Of a stretch of DNA of 64,000 bases, positions 23,784 through 33,440 are shown piece by piece; the stretch's first letter is position 1, and each line of letters starts with the position of its first letter. The position numbers and the translations under genes were made by a program. The DNA lies in NCBI RefSeq assembly GCF_021735935.1, contig NZ_WMDZ01000001.1, positions 992,001 through 1,056,000 on the forward strand, written 5' to 3'. The notes under the pieces are model-generated. The model worked only from the letters and a program-made list of their open reading frames with translations, had not been told where the DNA came from and ran no database searches. The stretch is from Sulfitobacter sp. M39 (lineage in GTDB: Bacteria > Pseudomonadota > Alphaproteobacteria > Rhodobacterales > Rhodobacteraceae).

Positions 23784-24487
23784 GACAGCCAGCGGCGCAT
23801 CGTCCGCTCGAACACGCCAGCGAAGAAGCCCAGCAGATCGGTGCCCTGTTGCGGGCTGAACATATGCGGGTCTTCGGAGCCAAGGATCAGCAGGCCCGGC
23901 AAACGGCCCGCGCCAAAGTTCAGTTTCAGGCAGGCTTCCGACCGGATCCAATCCGCCGCGCCGCCGTAGATATGTTCGGGGCTGTGCTGCACACCGCGCA
24001 GGGTCACCTGACGCACCGTGCCGCCGCGCCCGTGCGACAGGTAGTCGTCAATAAACCCGGGTTCGGCGACGTTCAGCACATCGCCCAAGCGCTTGATCGC
24101 GGGATCATCGTCATTCTCGGCAGATTCCAGCACCAGCCGCACAGCGTCGACCCGCAGGATATCGGCAACCTCGCCCCCGAGATCCTTGAGGAAGGGTTCG
24201 AAATCTACAGGGTCCAGCATGCGCAGGATCGCGCGGTGGATCTGGTTGGTCCCCGCAAGGTTTTCATAGGCCGCGGCGATCACGTTGCGGTGCGTGTCCT
24301 CAAGCCGGTCCAGACGGGTTTCCAGTCGGTCCATGGCGATGCCGCGCAGATCGACAATATTGCCCCCCATCGCGCGTTCATTCGCGGCGATCAGGGCCTG
24401 CATCACGTCGTTGTCGTCAAGGATGACGTCGGGCTGTGAAATAATCGCTTCCCGAAGGGAATCTTCGATCTTGTGGTTACTGCTCAT
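23780..24487 (-). CDS. DUF484 family protein
   Basis: The product is 235 aa, with a helical N-terminus (including SQPDVILDDNDVMQALIAAN), a coiled-coil stretch (M-D-R-L-E-T-R-L-D-R-L-E-D) and a GAF-like C-terminal half with F-G-A-G-R-L-P-G-L-L-I-L-G-S-E-D-P. This is the DUF484 pattern, commonly encoded just before xerC. The function is unknown; a regulatory or sensory role is often supposed. The stop overlaps the xerC start. Confidence 0.85.
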   Translation of the reverse strand: MSSNHKIEDSLREAIISQPDVILDDNDVMQALIAANERAMGGNIVDLRGIAMDRLETRLDRLEDTHRNVIAAAYENLAGTNQIHRAILRMLDPVDFEPFLKDLGGEVADILRVDAVRLVLESAENDDDPAIKRLGDVLNVAEPGFIDDYLSHGRGGTVRQVTLRGVQHSPEHIYGGAADWIRSEACLKLNFGAGRLPGLLILGSEDPHMFSPQQGTDLLGFFAGVFERTMRRWLS

Positions 24488-24736
24488 GCGGGTCTCTTTT
24501 TATATTTGGCACTGACATAGCATGCGCGTCAGGCTAAATCTGCTTTTTTCTTTTGGTATAGGGGTGGTATTTCGGCGTCAAACCGCCCTTTGCCGCGCAT
24601 GGACGGGGCAGAGGTAGGGCGAGGTTGGTGCGGTTTTCCGCGAGGGCACGGGCCAGCGACGGGCCCATGCAGGTCGTGGTGGGCACGCGCAGCCTGTGAC
24701 GCGCGTGCACCGTTTGTCGTCGCCCGAAAGGCGGGA

Positions 24737-25390
24737 TCAGAGGATGTTCTGACCTGTCTTTGCCCAATCGGCCATAAAGGTCTCAAGACCCTTGTCCGTC
24801 AGCGGGTGCGCGGCCAGCTTCTTGATCACTTCTGGTGGGGCGGTCATAACGTCGGCACCGATACGCGCGGCATCCAGCACGTGGTTCACGGTGCGGATCG
24901 ATGCGGCGAGGATTTCAGTCTCGAACCCGTAGTTGTCATAGATCGTGCGGATGTCTTGGATCAGGTCCATGCCGTCAAGGTTGATGTCATCCAGACGCCC
25001 GATGAATGGCGAGATGAACGTGGCACCGGCCTTAGCCGCGATCAATGCCTGGTTCGCCGAGAAGCAGAGCGTGACGTTAACCATCTTGCCCTCGTCCGAA
25101 AGCACTTTGCACGCTTTCAGGCCGTCCCATGTCAGGGGCAGCTTCACGGTGATGTTTTCCGCGATCTCGGCCAGTTTGCGGCCTTCGGCGATCATGTCAT
25201 CCGCTTTGGTCGCGACAACTTCGGCAGAGACGGGGCCGTCGACCAAGTCACAAATCTCTTTCGTGACTTCCAGAATGTTGCGGCCGGATTTCAGGATCAG
25301 CGACGGGTTTGTTGTTACCCCGTCTACCATGCCCAGATCGTTCAGCTCGGCGATGGCATCGATTTCGGCGGTATCTACGAAGAATTTCAT
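24737..25390 (-). CDS. fsa: Transaldolase-like fructose-6-phosphate aldolase
   Basis: The product is 217 aa, the short TalC/FSA class. VDTAEI at the start, VTTNPSL (25-31), the Schiff-base lysine K83 in I-T-V-K-L-P and the T-L-C-F-S-A-N-Q-A segment are present. The enzyme either transfers dihydroxyacetone units in the pentose phosphate pathway or works as fructose-6-phosphate aldolase; sequence alone does not separate the two. ATG 25390 is preceded by AAGGACG. The 249 bases downstream, to DUF484, show no supported gene. Confidence 0.9.
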   Translation of the reverse strand: MKFFVDTAEIDAIAELNDLGMVDGVTTNPSLILKSGRNILEVTKEICDLVDGPVSAEVVATKADDMIAEGRKLAEIAENITVKLPLTWDGLKACKVLSDEGKMVNVTLCFSANQALIAAKAGATFISPFIGRLDDINLDGMDLIQDIRTIYDNYGFETEILAASIRTVNHVLDAARIGADVMTAPPEVIKKLAAHPLTDKGLETFMADWAKTGQNIL

Positions 25391-25508
25391 GTTACGTCCT
25401 TCAGGTTGGAATAGGCAGCAGGAATGGCTATGTCTGTCGCCTAGGGCTTTAGCGCATCATCCGCCAAGCTGGAACCCTAATTCCCGTAACCCCGTTCCGG
25501 AGCGATTG

Positions 25509-27704
25509 GTGAAACCGCCAGAATTTTTTCATGCAAATGAGCTGGTGGCCGTGATGACCACCCAGCCGCTGGGCCGTGCGCTGGATTACAAAGCGCCCGA
25601 AGGCGGCTGCCATATGGGTGCCTTCGTCGAGGTGCCTTTGGGTCCGCGCAAGGTGATCGGTGTTGTCTGGGGCGCTGGGCAGGGGGATTACGAACTGTCC
25701 AAGATACGGTCGGTGATCCGCGTGCTCGATGCGGCCCCCATGCGCGAAGAACTGCGCAGCTTTCTGACCCGTGCCGCCGCATATACGCTGACGCCGATGC
25801 CCGCGATGCTGCGGCTGGCGACGCGTGCGCCGGGGTTGGGTGACCCGCCATCGATGCGCAAAATTTACCGGCGTGGAGAGGGGGAACCCGACCGGATGAC
25901 CGACGCGCGCCGTCGCGTGTTGGAAACTCTGGCGGAGTATGGCGACCTTTCGTTCACGCTGAAGGAACTGGCCGAGATGTCGGGGGTAACGGCCTCGGTG
26001 ATCAAGGGGTTGGTGACCCAAGGCGCAGTGCTGGAACAGGATAGCCCGCGCGATCTGCCGTTCATGCGCATGGACCCGAGCCTGCCCAGCAAAGAGCTAA
26101 CGGATGATCAGGCCTCGGCCTCGGCGCTGTTGGCGGCGGGGGTGGCCTCGGGCACATATGGCACCACCTTGCTGCGGGGCGTGACCGGATCGGGCAAGAC
26201 CGAAGTTTATCTGGAGGCCGTGGCCGCCGCGCTAAAATCCGGCAGACAGGCTTTGGTGCTGCTGCCGGAAATCGCGCTGACCGAACAGTTCTTGCACCGC
26301 GTGCAGGCGCGGTTTGGCGCAAAGCCTGCGGAATGGCATTCGGGTGCCACAATGACAGAGCGGCGTCGCATCTGGAAAATGGTCGGGCAGGGGCAGGCTC
26401 AGGTGGTGATCGGTGCGCGGTCGGCGCTGTTTTTGCCGTTCCAGAACCTTGGTCTGATCGTCGTCGACGAGGAACATGACACATCCTACAAGCAGGAAGA
26501 AGGCGTGCTGTATAACGCCCGTGACATGGCTGTGCTACGGGCGTCCATCTGCGGGGCGCAGGTGGTGTTGGCGTCGGCTACGCCTTCGTTGGAAAGCTGG
26601 GCCAACGCCGAGGCTGGGAAATATACGCGGGTCGAGCTGACATCGCGCTTTGGGCCGGCGGTGATGCCGACGATGGGCGCGATCGACATGCGCAGCGAAG
26701 GCCTGCCGAGCGATAAATGGGTGTCGCCCACGTTGAAGGTCGAGGTCGACAAGCGGCTGGAACGGGGCGAGCAGGCGATGCTGTTCATCAACCGCCGCGG
26801 CTATGCGCCGGTGACCCTGTGCCGCGCCTGCGGGCATCAGATCGGCTGCGATCATTGCGATGCGCGGATGGTCGAACACCGCTACCTCAAACGACTGGTC
26901 TGCCACCAATGCGGCGAAAGCAAACCCATGCCCGAGGTCTGCCCCTCGTGCGAGGTCGAAGGCAAGCTGGCTGCCGTGGGACCGGGGGTGGAACGTCTGG
27001 GCGAAGAGGCCGCCGCCCTTTGGCCCGAGGCGCGGGTCGCGACGCTGAGTTCGGACATGTATGGCTCTGCCCGCGCGCTCAAGGCCGAGATCGCGGGGAT
27101 CGCCGACGGCGCGGCGGATATCATCATCGGCACGCAGCTGGTCGCCAAAGGGCACAACTTTCCCAACCTCACGCTAGTGGGGGTCATCGACGCGGATCTG
27201 GGGCTGATGGGATCGGACCTGCGTGCGGCAGAGCGAACCTATCAACTGATGCGGCAGGTCGCAGGGCGCGCCGGACGGGCAGAGGCTCCGGGCACCGCGC
27301 TGTTGCAGACCTTTCAGCCGGATCACCCCGTGATCCGCGCCATTCTGGCAGGGGATGAGGAGGGGTTCTGGAAAGCCGAAGCCGGAGAGCGCCGCCATGC
27401 CGGCGTGCCGCCCTATGGCCGGATGGCGGGCATCATCCTGAGCGGCCCCGATGTGGCCGCGCTGTTTGATGCGGGCAACCAGCTGGCGCGGCAGGATGGG
27501 CCGCTGCGGGCCGTCGGCGCGCAGGTGTATGGGCCTGCGCCCGCGCCAATCGCACGGGTGCGCGGACGCCATCGGGTGCGGCTGTTGGTCAAGGCCGAAA
27601 AGGCCGCCCCCTTGCAAGAGGCATTGGCGAAATGGGTCGCACAGCTGCGGTTGAAGAATGACGCGCGCATCGCCGTCGATATCGACCCGCAGAGTTTTTA
27701 TTAG
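25509..27704 (+). CDS. priA: Primosomal replication-restart helicase PriA
   Basis: The product is 731 aa starting at GTG 25509, with GGAG six bases upstream; the frame is open far upstream only because it is antisense to fsa. The N-terminal DNA-binding domain (E-G-G-C-H-M-G-A-F-V-E-V-P-L-G-P-R) is followed by the helicase motifs GVTGSGKTEVY, DEEHD and ASATPSLES. A zinc cluster of four C-x2-C pairs lies around C-R-A-C, C-D-H-C, C-H-Q-C and C-P-S-C. The C-terminal helicase part has IIGTQLVAKGHNFPNL and QVAGRAGR. The length equals that of E. coli PriA. It reloads the replisome at stalled forks. Confidence 0.93.
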   Translation: MKPPEFFHANELVAVMTTQPLGRALDYKAPEGGCHMGAFVEVPLGPRKVIGVVWGAGQGDYELSKIRSVIRVLDAAPMREELRSFLTRAAAYTLTPMPAMLRLATRAPGLGDPPSMRKIYRRGEGEPDRMTDARRRVLETLAEYGDLSFTLKELAEMSGVTASVIKGLVTQGAVLEQDSPRDLPFMRMDPSLPSKELTDDQASASALLAAGVASGTYGTTLLRGVTGSGKTEVYLEAVAAALKSGRQALVLLPEIALTEQFLHRVQARFGAKPAEWHSGATMTERRRIWKMVGQGQAQVVIGARSALFLPFQNLGLIVVDEEHDTSYKQEEGVLYNARDMAVLRASICGAQVVLASATPSLESWANAEAGKYTRVELTSRFGPAVMPTMGAIDMRSEGLPSDKWVSPTLKVEVDKRLERGEQAMLFINRRGYAPVTLCRACGHQIGCDHCDARMVEHRYLKRLVCHQCGESKPMPEVCPSCEVEGKLAAVGPGVERLGEEAAALWPEARVATLSSDMYGSARALKAEIAGIADGAADIIIGTQLVAKGHNFPNLTLVGVIDADLGLMGSDLRAAERTYQLMRQVAGRAGRAEAPGTALLQTFQPDHPVIRAILAGDEEGFWKAEAGERRHAGVPPYGRMAGIILSGPDVAALFDAGNQLARQDGPLRAVGAQVYGPAPAPIARVRGRHRVRLLVKAEKAAPLQEALAKWVAQLRLKNDARIAVDIDPQSFY

Positions 27705-27737
27705 CAGTGCGACGCGCTTGCCCCAGCGGGGCAAACG

Positions 27738-27769
27738 GCCTTCGGCGAGGATTTTGGGCCATTTGGAAG
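27738..27769 (+). repeat. Dispersed intergenic repeat, copy A
   Basis: This 32-bp sequence, GCCTTCGGCGAGGATTT plus ...CCATTTGGAAG, follows the priA stop by 33 bases. It matches the sequence at 33404-33435 in 29 of 32 positions. It lies outside genes in both places. Confidence 0.6.
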
Positions 27770-27848
27770 GCGCGGTTGCGCGGACCACGCGCGTGGGGCG
27801 GGTGATTTGATCTCGTCAAGGGGCGGGAACGGGGGTAAGGAATTGCCC

Positions 27849-29081
27849 ATGACCCAATATGTGACCCTTGAAGATGCCAAGCATCAACCGTTCTGGCGCC
27901 GCCCCGTGGCGCTGCTGTTCCTTATGGCGCTCGCGATGCCGATTGCCTTCAACACATGGTCGGCGCTGCTGAATAACTTTGTGATCGAGGTCGCAGGGTT
28001 CGACGGATCAGACATCGGGTTGCTGCATACGGTGCGCGAGATACCGGGCTTTCTGGCGGTCGGCGTGATCGCGATTATCCTGTTCGTGCGCGAACAGGTG
28101 CTAGGATTGGTGTCGCTGGTGCTGCTGGGGGTGGCGACGGCGCTGACCGCGTGGTTCCCGTCGATGGGCGGTATCCTGACGATCACCATGCTCAGCTCTA
28201 TCGGGTTTCACTATTACGAGACGGTGAACCAGTCGCTGCAGCTGCAGTGGCTCAAGATCGAGGACGCGCCGCGCATGATTGGCTGGCTGATGGCGGCGGG
28301 GTCGGCGGCGACGCTGGTCGCCTATCTGGCGATCATGGCGCTGTGGGATACCTTGTCGCTGTCCTATAACATTGTCTACTTGATTGGCGGCGGCGTGACG
28401 GCGGTGATCGCATTGGTGGCGCTGGTGGCTTATCCGCAGTTCGAGGCCCCGACACCACAAGTCAAGAAGATGGTGCTGCGCAAGCGGTACTGGTTGTATT
28501 ATGCGCTGCAATTCATGTCTGGCGCGCGGCGGCAGATCTTTGTCGTTTTTGCGGGCTTCATGATGGTCGAACGCTTTGGCTTTGATGTGCATGAAATCAC
28601 CCTGCTCTATCTGATCAACCTGATCGCCAATATGATCTTTGCCCCGCTGATGGGCCGTGCTGTCGGCTTCTTTGGAGAGCGCCGCACGCTGAGCTTTGAA
28701 TACATCGGGCTGATTATCGTGTTTCTGGCCTATGGCGGCGTCTATTATCTGGGCTGGGGCGTGGTGGTGGCCGCGACGCTTTATGTGCTGGATCACATGT
28801 TCTTTGCGCTGGCGCTCGCGCTCAAGACCTATTTCCAGAAGATCGCCGACCCTGCCGACATTGCGCCGACGGCGGCGGTGGCCTTTACCATCAACCACAT
28901 CGCGGCGGTGTTCCTGCCTGTGGGGCTGGGGTTGCTGTGGCTGATCTCGCCCGCGGCGGTGTTTTTCCTTGCGGCGGGGATGGCGCTGGTGTCGCTGTTG
29001 CTGTCGCTGATGATCCCGCGCCATCCCGTGCCGGGCCACGAGACGATCTTTTCCAATCCGCTGCCGGCCCCGGCCGAGTAG
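27849..29081 (+). CDS. Major facilitator superfamily transporter
   Basis: The product is 410 aa from ATG 27849 (MTQYVTLEDAKHQPFWRRPV) with TAAGGA upstream; the 14 codons before it are not supported. About twelve hydrophobic helices can be counted, with a central cytoplasmic loop around residue 200 (Y-P-Q-F-E-A-P-T-P-Q-V-K-K-M). The substrate is not predictable. It is preceded by copy A of the dispersed repeat and followed closely by prmA. Confidence 0.8.
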   Translation: MTQYVTLEDAKHQPFWRRPVALLFLMALAMPIAFNTWSALLNNFVIEVAGFDGSDIGLLHTVREIPGFLAVGVIAIILFVREQVLGLVSLVLLGVATALTAWFPSMGGILTITMLSSIGFHYYETVNQSLQLQWLKIEDAPRMIGWLMAAGSAATLVAYLAIMALWDTLSLSYNIVYLIGGGVTAVIALVALVAYPQFEAPTPQVKKMVLRKRYWLYYALQFMSGARRQIFVVFAGFMMVERFGFDVHEITLLYLINLIANMIFAPLMGRAVGFFGERRTLSFEYIGLIIVFLAYGGVYYLGWGVVVAATLYVLDHMFFALALALKTYFQKIADPADIAPTAAVAFTINHIAAVFLPVGLGLLWLISPAAVFFLAAGMALVSLLLSLMIPRHPVPGHETIFSNPLPAPAE

Positions 29082-29140
29082 CATCCCCTGACATAGCCGG
29101 ACGTCGCGCGGCGATATCGGCGATCCTGACGGAGTTTCCC

Positions 29141-30013
29141 ATGCCAACATTCACAGCTTTGACGACCCTTGAAGGACGCAAGCCCGCCTATGCATTGGGC
29201 GATGCGATGGAACGGCTGGTGCCGGAACCCACCGGTGTCGGCGTTTTCGAGATGGAAGACGGCTCGGGCCTGTGGGAAGTCGGTGGCTATTTCGAGGAAA
29301 GCCCGGATGAGACAGCGCTGGCGGTGCTGGCGGCCTCTATGGGGGCGAAGGAATTTGTCGTGTCAGAGCTGCCGGAAACCGACTGGGTCGCCCATGTGCG
29401 CCGCGAGCTGTCGCCGGTCGAGGCGGGCCGGTTCTTTGTTTACGGTAGCCATGACGCTGACAAGGTCCCCGAAGGTTGCGAGCCGCTGTTGATCGAGGCG
29501 GCGATGGCCTTTGGAACGGGGCACCATGGCACGACGTTGGGCTGCCTGCGTGCGTTGGACCGGCTGGCGAACGGCGGCAAGGTCGGGCAGAACGTGGCGG
29601 ATATCGGCTGCGGCACGGCGGTTCTGGCCATGGCGGCGGCACGGATCTGGCCGAACCCGGTGTTGGCCAGCGATATTGATGAGGTCGCAGTGGACGTGGC
29701 CCGCGCCAATGCGGCCGCGAATAATCTGACCGACCGTCTGATCTGCGTCGAAGCGGCGGGGTTTGACCATCCCGAACTGGCATCGCGCGCGCCCTTCGAT
29801 CTGGTATTCGCCAATATCCTGAAAGGGCCGCTGGTCGCACTTGCCCCCGATATGGCCGAGGCGCTGGCCCCCGAGGGCTATGCGATTCTATCTGGCATTT
29901 TAAATGAACAGGCGGATGACGTGATCGAGGTTTATGCGCAATCTGGCATCAATCTGATCAACCGAGAGGTGATTGGTGACTGGACAACGCTGACTGTCCA
30001 GAAAAAGCCATAA
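29141..30013 (+). CDS. prmA: Ribosomal protein L11 methyltransferase
   Basis: The product is 290 aa from ATG 29141 with GGAG nine bases upstream; upstream open sequence is the shadow of the transporter gene. The C-terminal domain has the AdoMet motif D-I-G-C-G-T-A-V-L-A, preceded by AFGTGHHGTTLGCL and followed by F-A-N-I-L-K-G-P-L, the PrmA signature. It trimethylates ribosomal protein L11. The N-terminal substrate-recognition domain (about 1-110) is also recognisable. Confidence 0.92.
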   Translation: MPTFTALTTLEGRKPAYALGDAMERLVPEPTGVGVFEMEDGSGLWEVGGYFEESPDETALAVLAASMGAKEFVVSELPETDWVAHVRRELSPVEAGRFFVYGSHDADKVPEGCEPLLIEAAMAFGTGHHGTTLGCLRALDRLANGGKVGQNVADIGCGTAVLAMAAARIWPNPVLASDIDEVAVDVARANAAANNLTDRLICVEAAGFDHPELASRAPFDLVFANILKGPLVALAPDMAEALAPEGYAILSGILNEQADDVIEVYAQSGINLINREVIGDWTTLTVQKKP

Positions 30014-30122
30014 TCTTTGTCACTTTTCGCCATGAACAAGGTCGAAATGCAGAGAATTTGACACATTCTTGCTTTATTGTGGCCTTGCGAGAGGTGGGGG
30101 CCTTTAGCAACTAGAGGCTGCC

Positions 30123-30470
30123 ATGGTTGATGCTCGTCAACAATTTGGGACACGCGTAAAGAGTTTAGAGAGTAAGAATATCAAGCTCGCTCGGGGCTAT
30201 TACACCACCATCCGCGCCGACGGGCTGGTTGTCGCGCGGCCGACGCGGCGCAGCCTGCGGGTTCCGACCAAATTACTGGTCGCGTTGGTGGTCCTGTTCG
30301 TCTGCTTCAAAGGGTTCGTTCTGGCGGCGATTGGCCCCACGGCTTATGACAGCAGGCTGGACACATTGGCGCAGGGCACCGTGATCGAACAGGCAGGGGC
30401 TTGGGTTTTGCAGGTCGATCCGGTGACGCAAACGCTTGCCCGTAAGCTGGGGCCGGTTTTTCGCGGATAG
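30123..30470 (+). CDS. Conserved single-helix membrane protein, unknown
   Basis: The product is 115 aa. It has a basic N-terminal part (to about 48), one membrane helix at about 49-70 (KLLVALVVLFVCFKGFVLAA) and a short C-terminal domain ending Q-T-L-A-R-K-L-G-P-V. I do not recognise a named family. It stands alone between prmA and the DUF1127 gene, with a modest AGAGG before the ATG. Confidence 0.6.
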   Translation: MVDARQQFGTRVKSLESKNIKLARGYYTTIRADGLVVARPTRRSLRVPTKLLVALVVLFVCFKGFVLAAIGPTAYDSRLDTLAQGTVIEQAGAWVLQVDPVTQTLARKLGPVFRG

Positions 30471-30525
30471 GGACGCTGCGGAACGGTGGCCTGCACCGTC
30501 ATATTTCACTGTCGTAGAATAAATG

Positions 30526-30558
30526 AAGCCACGCAGATCATTCAGATGTGCGTGGCTT
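30526..30558. terminator. Bidirectional terminator hairpin
   Basis: AAGCCACGC (30526-30534) and GCGTGGCTT (30550-30558) form a 9-bp stem between convergent genes. Toward the minus strand it is followed by CATTTATTC. Confidence 0.6.
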
Positions 30559-30603
30559 GTGCTTTGGGTTGGCAGCCCCTTGGGCGCTATGAAACATCGA
30601 CCC

Positions 30604-30822
30604 TTAGCGGATGAAGTGGTTCATCGCGACGCGTTCGATGTCGCCACGGACCAGACCGATATCGTCGAGTTCACGGTCGGACAGCGCGGACAGGGCGTTG
30701 CGTGTGACACGTGCGTCGTTCCATTTGATGATGCTGCCGACAACGTCGCCAAGTTGGGCGAAAAAGCGGTTAACAGCGGCGGCGGTGCCGTAGGTGGTTG
30801 GGGTAGTATAGTAAACAGCCAT
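30604..30822 (-). CDS. DUF1127 small arginine-rich protein
   Basis: The product is 72 aa taking ATG 30822 (MAVYYTTPTTYGTAAAV), with AAGGA eight bases upstream. The C-terminal segment A-L-S-A-L-S-D-R-E-L-D-D-I-G-L-V-R-G-D-I is the DUF1127 (YjiS-like) motif. These small proteins of alphaproteobacteria affect RNA turnover and phosphate or stress responses in some species. Longer starts (30876) are not supported. Confidence 0.85.
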   Translation of the reverse strand: MAVYYTTPTTYGTAAAVNRFFAQLGDVVGSIIKWNDARVTRNALSALSDRELDDIGLVRGDIERVAMNHFIR

Positions 30823-31152
30823 TGGAGCCATCCTTGAATAAAGAAAAGCCGGATTATCCGGCGGTGCGCTGTGCAATTAGGCAGATTGAAAACACTTCAC
30901 AACACCCACCGGCGCATGTGTGTTCTGCGTTTGCTGCATAGCAGCATTTGGCGGTTTAGCGCCTATGCATAAGGGGTTTGCCGCCACTGACGCGGGGGTC
31001 GTTTTCAGTGTCTTGAGCGTCGCAACCCGCCCCGAAATCCACCTTCCAGGTTGAATTGTGACTTTTGTGTGGCGCGGTGCAAAAACCTTGGTGGATGTTC
31101 GCGTTTCGTGCTACTGCCTTGGAAAAAGAAAATTCGTGAGGATAATGGGCAT

Positions 31153-31659
31153 ATGATACGGGTAATCGGCATTGATCCGGGCTTGCGCAATATGGGCTGG
31201 GGCGTCATCGACGTGGCCGGCAGCCGCATCACCCATGTGGCGAACGGCATTTGTCAGTCCGAGGGGGTCGATCTTGCCACGCGCCTTTTGTCGCTCCATG
31301 CGCAGTTGACGCGCATTATGGTGACCTATCGACCCGATGCCGCGGCGGTGGAACAGACTTTTGTGAACAAGGACGGTGCCGGGACGCTCAAGCTGGGGCA
31401 GGCGCGGGGGATCGCGATGCTGGTGCCTGCGCAGGCGGGGCTGGCGGTTGGTGAATATGCGCCCAATACGGTCAAGAAAACGGTTGTTGGCGTCGGCCAC
31501 GCGGATAAGGGGCAGGTGCTTCATATGGTACGCATGCAATTGCCGGGGGCAGAGATTGCCGGCCCCGATGCCGCGGATGCGTTGGCGATCGCGATCTGTC
31601 ACGCGCATCACGGGGGGGCGTCGACCTTGGCGCAGGCCGTCGCAAGGGCAAGCGCATGA
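31153..31659 (+). CDS. ruvC: Holliday junction endonuclease RuvC
   Basis: The product is 168 aa starting [20 protein letters not shown], with the first catalytic Asp in I-G-I-D-P-G, the Glu in V-E-Q-T-F, and the C-terminal Asp pair in [19 protein letters not shown] precedes ATG 31153; the open frame from 31051 is noncoding. It cuts four-way junctions positioned by RuvAB. Its stop overlaps ruvA (ATGA). Confidence 0.95.
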   Translation: MIRVIGIDPGLRNMGWGVIDVAGSRITHVANGICQSEGVDLATRLLSLHAQLTRIMVTYRPDAAAVEQTFVNKDGAGTLKLGQARGIAMLVPAQAGLAVGEYAPNTVKKTVVGVGHADKGQVLHMVRMQLPGAEIAGPDAADALAIAICHAHHGGASTLAQAVARASA

Positions 31660-32324
31660 TTGGCAAGATCACAGGACGTATTGATTATCGCGCGCCGGAC
31701 CATTTGCTGATCGACGTGCGTGGCGTTGGCTATCTGGTCTATTGCTCAGACCGGACGATGGCCGCGCTGCCCGGCGTGGGCGAGGTTGTGGCGCTTTTCA
31801 CCGATCTGGTGGTGCGCGAAGACCTTATGCAGCTTTTCGGCTTTCAGACGTTGGCGGAAAAGGAATGGCACCGGTTGCTGACCTCTGTTCAGGGGGTGGG
31901 GGCCAAGGCATCGCTCGCCATTCTGGGCGCGCTTGGGCCAGATGGTGTCAGCCGCGCCATCGCGCTTGGCGACTGGAACGCGGTCAAAGTGGCCAAGGGC
32001 GTCGGTCCCAAAATTGCGCAGCGCGTGGTGCTGGACCTCAAGGATAAGGCTCCGGGGGTGATGGCGATGACCGGTTCGCTGGCCGAAGCGCATGGCGAGG
32101 TCGAAGCCGCAGCAGAGGTGATCGAAACCGCCGCCCCCAAACGCCGCCCCGTGGCTCCGCCGAACCAGTCCGCGCAGGCAGAGGCGCTGTCGGCGCTTGG
32201 CAACCTCGGCTATGGTCCGGGCGATGCGGCAGGGGCCGTGGCGCAAGCCGCCGGAGAGATGCCAGAGGCCGAGACACCGCAGCTGATCCGCGCGGCGTTG
32301 AAACTGCTTGCCCCCAAAGGATAG
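31656..32324 (+). CDS. ruvA: Holliday junction DNA-binding protein RuvA
   Basis: The product is 222 aa beginning [20 protein letters not shown]. Two helix-hairpin-helix motifs ([18 protein letters not shown] and [12 protein letters not shown]) and a C-terminal RuvB-interacting helix bundle ([11 protein letters not shown]) are visible, separated by a flexible linker. It forms the tetramer that holds the junction. Confidence 0.95.
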   Translation: MIGKITGRIDYRAPDHLLIDVRGVGYLVYCSDRTMAALPGVGEVVALFTDLVVREDLMQLFGFQTLAEKEWHRLLTSVQGVGAKASLAILGALGPDGVSRAIALGDWNAVKVAKGVGPKIAQRVVLDLKDKAPGVMAMTGSLAEAHGEVEAAAEVIETAAPKRRPVAPPNQSAQAEALSALGNLGYGPGDAAGAVAQAAGEMPEAETPQLIRAALKLLAPKG

Positions 32325-32373
32325 GATGCGCATAGCCGCATGGCCGTCCGTATGAACCTTGCTTGGATATTTG

Positions 32374-33393
32374 ATGATCGACAGTGACCCAACTTTGCGG
32401 CCGGACCCGCAGCCCGGTGATATAGACCGCGCCCTGCGCCCGCAGATGCTGGATGAATTCGTCGGTCAGGCCGAGGCGCGGGCCAACCTCAAGGTGTTCA
32501 TCCAATCCGCTAAGCAGCGGGGCGAGGCGATGGATCACACGCTGTTCCACGGCCCGCCCGGATTGGGGAAGACCACGCTGGCGCAGATTATGGCGCGCGA
32601 GCTTGGGGTCGGGTTCCGCATGACCTCTGGCCCTGTGCTGGCCAAGGCCGGCGATCTGGCGGCGATCCTGACCAACCTCGAAGCCCGCGACGTGTTGTTC
32701 ATCGACGAAATCCACCGTCTGAACCCAGCGGTGGAAGAGGTTCTGTATCCCGCGTTGGAGGACTTTGAACTGGATCTGGTGATCGGCGAAGGCCCCGCCG
32801 CGCGCACCGTGCGGATCGAGCTGCAGCCCTTCACGCTGGTGGGCGCGACAACGCGCATGGGGCTGTTGACCACGCCGCTGCGCGACCGTTTCGGCATCCC
32901 GACGCGTTTGCAGTTCTATACCGAGGATGAGTTGTTCATCATCGTCGATCGCAATGCCCGCAAGCTGGGGGCCCCCGCCGATGAGGGGGGCGCACGCGAG
33001 ATCGCCAAACGCGCTCGTGGCACCCCGCGTATCGCGGGCCGTCTGCTGCGCCGCGTTGTGGATTTCGCCGTGGTCGAAGGCGACGGCCGCGTGACCCGCG
33101 CGCTGGCGGATATGGCGCTGACCCGTCTTGGCGTCGACAAGCTGGGGCTGGACGGGGCCGACCGCCGCTATCTGCGTCTGATCGCCGAGAATTATCAGGG
33201 TGGACCGGTCGGGATCGAAACCATGTCGGCGGCGCTGTCAGAATCCCGTGATGCGCTGGAAGAGGTGATCGAGCCTTATCTGCTGCAACAAGGGCTGATC
33301 CAGCGCACGCCGCGGGGACGGATGTTGGCGCAGAAAGCCTGGACGCATCTGGGGATGGCTCCGCCCAAACCCCAAAGCGATTTGTTTGGCTGA
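32374..33393 (+). CDS. ruvB: Holliday junction branch-migration ATPase RuvB
   Basis: The product is 339 aa from ATG 32374 ([20 protein letters not shown]). It contains Walker [13 protein letters not shown], Walker [11 protein letters not shown], the [18 protein letters not shown] sensor/arginine-finger region and the winged-helix C-terminus ([17 protein letters not shown]). Its start is 50 bases after ruvA. It is the motor of the RuvAB complex. Confidence 0.95.
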   Translation: MIDSDPTLRPDPQPGDIDRALRPQMLDEFVGQAEARANLKVFIQSAKQRGEAMDHTLFHGPPGLGKTTLAQIMARELGVGFRMTSGPVLAKAGDLAAILTNLEARDVLFIDEIHRLNPAVEEVLYPALEDFELDLVIGEGPAARTVRIELQPFTLVGATTRMGLLTTPLRDRFGIPTRLQFYTEDELFIIVDRNARKLGAPADEGGAREIAKRARGTPRIAGRLLRRVVDFAVVEGDGRVTRALADMALTRLGVDKLGLDGADRRYLRLIAENYQGGPVGIETMSAALSESRDALEEVIEPYLLQQGLIQRTPRGRMLAQKAWTHLGMAPPKPQSDLFG

Positions 33394-33403
33394 GGGCAGG
33401 GAT

Positions 33404-33435
33404 GCCTTCGGCGAGGATTTAAGACCATTTGGAAG
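33404..33435 (+). repeat. Dispersed intergenic repeat, copy B
   Basis: This lies between ruvB and the next gene and differs from copy A (27738-27769) at three central positions. It ends just before the start codon at 33441, so its GGAAG may also serve as the ribosome site there. Confidence 0.6.
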
Positions 33436-33440
33436 TTGAG

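Noticed and set aside
24945..25508. Very long N-terminal extension of priA
   Set aside because: This part is antisense to fsa; PriA homology begins after GTG 25509, which has a GGAG site.
28101..29150. 349-codon Arg/His/Gln-rich minus-strand frame opposite the MFS gene
   Set aside because: It is the complement of a membrane-protein gene; no start signal or recognised domain.
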